Source: Symsagittifera roscoffensis (Eukaryota; Xenacoelomorpha; Acoela; Convolutidae). Taken from it: a stretch of 64,000 nucleotides of DNA. Positions 59,090 to 64,000 of this stretch are shown one piece after another. The notes under the pieces are model-generated. The model saw only the letters and a program-made list of their open reading frames with translations. It was not told where the DNA came from and did no database searches. Numbering within the stretch: position 1 is the first letter of the stretch; the number at the start of each line of letters is the position of its first letter. Location of the stretch: NCBI RefSeq assembly GCF_963678635.1, contig NC_087062.1:54696473-54760472 (forward strand). The letters are read 5' to 3'. The position numbers were made by a program, and so were the translations under genes.

Positions 59090-59666
59090 GCCCTCAAGTC
59101 ATTTCACCAATTAAAATTTTTGGCATTTTACACATAAAAAAATGAACTTCTAGCGTTTCTAGGATGGCCATACTCCATATTACAAAGAATCAACACACTA
59201 AACGCAATGTTCAATTTTATAGAATTTCTAATCTCACTATTAGAACGGAATCTATTATAGATGCGCATTACATACACAAGTCAATGGACAAGCCAGCGTA
59301 GCAAGAATACTATTCGCAGGACTTTTTGGCATTTCCTCCACATCAATTAATAAGATCTTTCTTGATGCCCAAATTAGTGAAAAGATTTAAAAAAACTATC
59401 AACAAAACCGAACAGAAAACACTCCTCAAAACAAAACAAGTACTCAAACTACAGCACCATCGCATTTACTTAATTTGTCGAATCAACATCCTTTACAAAT
59501 CATACCGCACAAATATAGAAATGCAGTTTCTGTAGAACAACGCATGCACCAAAATAGCATTGTGCAACAAAAACCCATATCACATGTAGCATTTCAATTT
59601 CAAAAAATTAATGAAACATACAAAGAAATCATAGAAGAATCACCCGACGAAAACTTTCGCTCTTAA
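59090..59666 (+). pseudogene. env C-terminus of element C
   Basis: Covers the C-terminal membrane segment, with frame changes, and the polar cytoplasmic tail (59475-59666, HKYRNAVSVEQRMHQNSIV ... EESPDENFRS). It terminates with TAA at 59664, where elements A and B read Gln and continue for about nine codons to the TGA overlapping ORF4. Confidence 0.6.
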
Positions 59667-59689
59667 AACAATCATTTTTTAAGCTCACG

Positions 59690-61457
59690 ATGAGCCGCCA
59701 GATTGGATCCCTCAACGGTTTGCTTTCCTATCCTTCCAACCCCAACTGACATGACTCTCTTGCATCCATCTTAGATCTCACCTGTTTTTAGTCCCTGTTT
59801 TTCGTCTAACTTATCACACATAGATTCTGACGACTCAACCCAAACTGTATTTAACACTAACTTCCATTTAAATATACCCGCAGTTGACACACCCGATGAA
59901 ATTTTAGATTCCGAGCCAAGTCACACTAAGTTTTCTCTACGACTTCTCCAGCCCGAAACTTTCCACACCCCTGTCAAAAAATCTAATTCAAACTCTTCCC
60001 ACACTCACGCTACACCCATTCTCTCTTCTCTTTTAAGTATTGCACCTGATTTCTTTAGCCCAATAACTGTTGACCAGCTTGGGCATGATGTAGACAACTT
60101 TATTTCAAACCAACAGCAAATCCATAACTCAAACAGTCTGCTAACGATTCACCAATTATTTCACAACACATCAACTTCCGAGTCAACTGGATCATCCACC
60201 CGCAATGTCCCCACCCGTGCATAACGTGTCTCTATGAAGGCAAAACATCCCAACAACACACACCAGTGCTTATTCAACGGCCAAATATCATTCCGATCCC
60301 TTCAAAGTAACTACCCCCATCACACTAAACACACCATCAGTTTTAGTTGAAAGCCTCTCCTTCTTCCCCCAGTAAACGTATAGTGACGCAAAAAACCAGG
60401 CCCAACGAGCCCTGTATATCGACGAATGTTTTCTTCTCCCAACATTTCTTGGCTCTTATACTATAACTTCACTAACCCGCTCAAAATTAGCTTAAGGAAG
60501 ACAGCAGACGGCGACGAACTTTGCGACAGCATCATCCAACAACTCAACACTGCTCTACACTAAAATCAATTTACTAACTTTGGCTTATCACAGACACTTA
60601 ATCGGTTCATCGAACGAAAATTAAATCAATTTTCATTAGCTCACTATGATCACATAGTCATCCGATTAATGGACAACTCACCGTATGATACTAACCCCAT
60701 AGTGAATTTCCAGTTCACTTAAAAAAATTTCATCATGACAGACTAGACAGACTACATCTTTGACATCAAGAGCTTCACAAAAATTTGATTTTGTATCGAC
60801 CATGCACTCCAGATAACAAAAGCTTATGAATCGCACTTTAGTAACTTTGACCACTTTCAACTAACTTTTAGTTTTCTTGTCCCTAAAGAGCGTGATTTTA
60901 ATTATTCCCACGAAACCATACTTTAAACTAAACTCACTCCTACTCATACCTAATACAGATTTATTCAACGTCACTTTCTTAATAGTTTACCCTCCGGCAA
61001 CTCCCACCACCGCTCGGGTTTATCATCTCTAAATACACATCACCATACTTTCGTAGCATCACTTAGTGCATAAAAACAATTAACCTCCACGGCTTTCTCC
61101 GAAACTATGATCCGGCTAGACCAATGGATATCTTTTGCCTTCTCACTCATAATTTCTCTTTGGAAGACTCCCGCCCCATCATCACTGCATGAAAATACCC
61201 AACCAGTTGAAATTGTCCTTTTAGAAAACATCCACAAAATTAAGTTCAACCACAAATTACATAACCTAATACAGAACTCTAACCTTGAATTTTTTGTCAT
61301 TTCTGAAGAAACTAAAATTATTTGCGCCATTGAACTTCTTTGGCCACTCCTACGCACTAAAAACGTGACCCGATTACTTACAAAGCTTTTGCTACATTCA
61401 CCCACTATAAAGACTATTTTCCCAAAGGTTTTTTTTTCGGAACCTACTACTCAGTAG
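59690..61457 (+). pseudogene. ORF4 of element C
   Basis: ATG at 59690 in the conserved ATGA context, encoding MSRQIGSLNGLL, then frame changes. A long Ser/Thr/Pro-rich part is followed by the conserved region: LNTALH, TNFGLSQTLNRFIE and SLAHYDHIVIR (about 60540-60660). ORF 61107-61457 ends with HKLHNLIQNSNLEFF and LLWPLLRTKNVTRLLTKLLL. Here the codon that is a stop in A and B near the C-terminus is CAG, so the frame reads to 61457. This copy supports the true C-terminus of ORF4. Function unknown. Confidence 0.55.
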
Positions 61458-62782
61458 CTATAAACTTTTAAAGCTCCATAATTCAATATTTAAAATATCA
61501 CTCACCATTTGTAAACGTGTATTTACGGTTTCTTTTTAGATTTTCCGAGAATTTCCGAGTAAGATAAATTAAAATCAAACGAAATTAAAAAAAACATTAG
61601 AACAAAATTTCATTCAAAATTTCTAATCACTCGCAATAATTTCTTTAAAAGCAATAAAATTGACAAATAGCAAAAAACTTTTAGTAGAGCTTCAAATTAC
61701 AATTACGAAGTATTGAATTAAAATTAAAGAAACTAAATCAAATAGATTAACTTTTTTCTGTGTGCTCAATTTTTGTATATTTTATATTTTTTGTTCAACT
61801 CGACCACATTTTACGCCCTCTTTGCCGACAGCTCAACGTAACTCGCCCTTGTAGAATTATTTGGAAATTAATTTCTAGCTTGTCACTCTAATTGTTTAAA
61901 ATTTGTTTTTTACACGTTTGATAACTTTCCCTTAACCCGGAAGGAATTACAACTAAGCTTAACTAATCAATGCAATTTACCAACACCAGCAAACCAATTA
62001 CATGAACAGGAAAGTCTCCCAGTATCCAAATCAGATTGAAACAAGATTAAAACTGGATAAACTATTTTTTTGAACCTCGGTTTAAATTTTTATTATAACT
62101 ACATGAAACGTAAAAACACTGAAAAAAACAACAAAAACCAAAAACAATTTGATTTTGAGGAAAATACACAACCAGAGAACAAAAGAAAAAACACGCGATA
62201 AAAAAAGTTTTAACTTGGAAAGAGACTCTGCTCAAAAAGGCGGTAAATTTTTACTCCTCCAACTGGCCTGCTCCACCAGTATAGGACCTGAGCATGCTTT
62301 ATAGCCCCGCTACACCACGCTTATGACACACTCCACTATTTTTGATCAGAGTAGCTCTAGAAGCTCTAGGGTGACAAAATCTTTAGAATAACCGAACTAA
62401 AAAAATGCTTTTACGAAAAAAATTAACAGAGATCCTGACTAAAACTGAGATCCTTAACAAGGTGCAGATATAAATTCAATGTGAAAAACTTCGCGCAGCA
62501 AAGAAACATGCAAGAAACAGGAGAAGAAAACTCAATGACATTCCGTCCCTGGAATGGCAAACCTTTTGGTTTTGCTTGCCGCAGTCAAAAAACTCACAGG
62601 ATATAAAGTATGGAGTCGGAATTGCAGCACAGGTACCTGCTGAACAGTAAAAAGGGCCAACTCGATGTTGAACTCAGACATTCGTATCCTTCTCACTTGG
62701 GGCTTCACTCAAAGAAGTCTAGCCCTATACCACTATTCGATGAATAGCTGGGAATTCATGTAGTTTTGCTCTACTTAACGAA
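61458..62782 (+). other. 3' non-coding region of element C
   Basis: No supported ORF. It aligns in parts with 36121-37282 of element A: a TTAACCCGG...GGAA block near 61930 and the GC-richer block at 62250-62380 (GAGCATGCTTTATAGCC, CCACTATTTTTGATCAGAG). Confidence 0.45.
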
Positions 62783-62878
62783 ATGGACTCGTCACTATAT
62801 CAATCTGCAACCTTGATACGAACACTCGACTCATCTACGTTACACGTAATCTGTTACCTTTTCAAGAGCAACTGCTTT

Positions 62879-62916
<38 letters not shown>

Positions 62917-63040
62917 GATGATTATTCCAAATCATGAGCAACTGTTTCTCCAATCTCTTCACTCCTTTACGAATCTACCAGAGGAAAAAATTAAGAAGTT
63001 TCTACATCCATCTTTCACGAGAAAAAACTTAATAGCTTAA
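62783..63040 (+). CDS. Possible ORF5 of element C, interrupted by a TC microsatellite
   Basis: 85 codons starting MDSSLYQSATLIRTLDSS. The centre is a run of Ser-Leu encoded by the TC repeat at 62882-62912, and the end is EEKIKKFLHPSFTRKNLIA just before the LTR. The start aligns with element B. Repeat expansion has altered this copy. A weak gene call. Confidence 0.3.
62882..62912. repeat. (TC)n microsatellite
   Basis: About 15 uninterrupted TC/CT dinucleotides. Confidence 0.95.
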
Positions 63041-63049
63041 AATTTTGTA

Positions 63050-63420
63050 TGGGTGGAACCAGTTCAAAACAAGTTTATTCTATAAGGGTTATATTTAATA
63101 GTAAGCTGGTTTAAATTGTGTAGGTTGTTTTTGAGCCGTGTTTGTGATGTTTTATTTGACAACCCACTTTCGCGATACCTGACTTGTACAGGCCTCCGTT
63201 TATTCCTTGCGGTTGTTCTTTTCTTCAAAATCTGTTGTCTCGACTTTCTTGCGCGTAAATAGGTCCGTTTTTTTCTCCGTTTGCTCGAAAAATACGTCCT
63301 TGACTCTGGTCCTTCAAGCTCTTTAATCTGCTGAGAAGTGAGCGCGGGCCACCTCAATATTCTGTTGTCGACAATTTGTGAAAGTTAGTCAGGCTCAGCT
63401 CGTTTTTGCAAAAAGTGTCT
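63050..63420 (+). repeat. Probable LTR start of element C
   Basis: TGGGTGGAACCAG followed by 'aacaagtttattctataagggttatattt' aligns with the first 60 bp of the 3' LTR of element A, and the upstream 'catccatctttcacgagaaaaaac' aligns with the region before that LTR. Beyond that the similarity is lost, so the end is set only from the usual 370-bp length. The hairpin palindrome is not found. Confidence 0.4.
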
Positions 63421-63432
63421 GCTGGTCGTCAA

Positions 63433-63728
63433 GGGTCGGCTGTGATTCGTGTCAAACTAACGTCCGGGTCGGCTGTGATTCGTTTCAAACTAACGTCCGG
63501 GTCGGCTCTGATTCGTGTCAAACTAACATCCGGGTCGGCTGTGATTCGAGTCAAACTAACGTCCGGGTTGGCTGTGATTCGTGTCAAACTAACGTCCGGG
63601 TCGGCTGTGATTCGAGTCAAACTAACGTCCGGGTTGGCTGTGATTCGTGTCAAACTAACGTCCGGGTCGGCTATGATTCGTGTCAAACTAACATCCGGGT
63701 CGGCTCTGATTCGTGTCACGGGTCGGCG
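63433..63728. repeat. 33-bp tandem minisatellite, 8 full units and a partial unit
   Basis: Units start at 63433, 63466, 63499, 63532, 63565, 63598, 63631, 63664 and 63697, each beginning GGGTYGGCTGTGATTCG and ending ACTAACGTCC. Units 4-5 and 6-7 form identical 66-bp dimers (GATTCGAGTC followed by GGGTTGG), a small higher-order repeat. Because 33 is a multiple of three, two plus frames and one minus frame stay open and encode 11-residue repeats. There is no other sign of a gene. Confidence 0.95.
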
Positions 63729-64000
63729 GATCAAAATGTGGTGCACTCTTGCATCCTGTAAGACTCGGGATCTGTAAAACCTGCTTCAACATCTGTAAAT
63801 TATATGGCTATATAAACAGATAATATGACAATAAATAGTGTCCGAAAAAAAAATAAGGTAAACTTCTTCAGGTTAACATGTCATCAAAACGTTTCTCAAC
63901 TATTTCAAAAATCTGTAAACATTTTTGATGGCAAACTGATCTTAATCGGGCAAACCAGTAGTTTCAAGGCCTTTTGTCTAAGAAGATCTAATTTTAGCTT
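63729..64000. other. Right edge, nothing identified
   Basis: AT-rich sequence with no ORF or repeat recognised. Confidence 0.4.

Larger units (their letters stand above)
59090..63420 (+). mobile_element. Element C: 5'-truncated relative of elements A and B
   Basis: Plus-strand copy starting within the env C-terminus (CAAGTCATTTCACCAATTAAAATTTTTGG, matching about 34240 in A). It continues through ORF4, the GC-richer block and a possible ORF5 to an LTR that begins TGGGTGGAACCAG at 63050. Diverged from both A and B. The 3' boundary is uncertain because its LTR loses similarity to the others after about 60 bp. Confidence 0.7.

Noticed and set aside
63064-63357. 97-codon highly basic minus-strand ORF
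   Set aside because: Lies in the presumed LTR of element C, has no counterpart in LTRs A or B and no domain.
63433-63728. CRISPR array
   Set aside because: Units are directly adjacent with no variable spacers, in animal DNA.
63378-63777. Three long ORFs of 11-residue repeats
   Set aside because: Consequence of a 33-bp tandem repeat lacking stops in these frames; no start context, domain or flanking coding sequence.

Overview
This is AT-rich animal nuclear DNA. The evidence for an animal is a nuclear hormone receptor gene (39399-40592, minus) and the absence of any bacterial-style operon. The window does not fix the phylum: a small invertebrate genome (nematode, rotifer, larvacean or similar) is a guess. 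Apart from the receptor, almost everything recognisable is transposon-derived, and most of it is dead.

Layout. 1-6170: gene-poor DNA with diverged copies of an unknown repeat. 6175-6960: remnant of a MULE-type DNA transposase. 8342-38010: a 29.7-kb composite Ty3/gypsy-like, env-bearing LTR retroelement (element A, plus strand). It has two LTRs, a primer-binding site, a leader with two matching hairpins, gag, protease, RT, RNase H and integrase. These are followed by a series of duplicated and truncated env and pol segments (five env copies, three pol copies, no internal LTRs), one complete env region, a further ORF (ORF4), a possible ORF5 and the 3' LTR. 38011-48276: host DNA with the receptor gene, a MITE-like element, an ATCGATTTAAAT-type degenerate repeat and a palindromic TTGCAAGATC cluster. 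48277-59030: element B, a related but diverged, 5'-truncated copy on the minus strand. 59090 to about 63400: element C, a third diverged 5'-truncated copy on the plus strand, so B and C lie head to head. 63433-63717: a 33-bp minisatellite.

The three elements share a gene order that is richer than gag-pol-env. Where the parts survive, the order is: pol, a small two-helix membrane ORF, env with an N-terminal membrane segment, ORF4 whose start codon overlaps the env stop (ATGA), a GC-richer 3' element, a possible small basic ORF5, then the LTR. ORF4 is conserved between three diverged copies, resembles nothing I recognise, and is the best candidate here for something undescribed. The second unusual object is the internal array in element A: tandem 1.9-kb env units joined by a foreign 180-bp bridge, mosaic env alleles, and rearrangement junctions that create in-frame env-RNase H and RNase H-integrase fusions.

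No element looks autonomous. Nonsense codons and frameshifts are frequent, the RT active site of pol copy 1 is YLAD, the RNase H of pol copy 3 has lost an Asp, and the integrase of B has lost an Asp. Several nonsense codons are shared by all copies, so the parent was already defective when it was amplified. An assembly artefact cannot be excluded for the array without read-level evidence.
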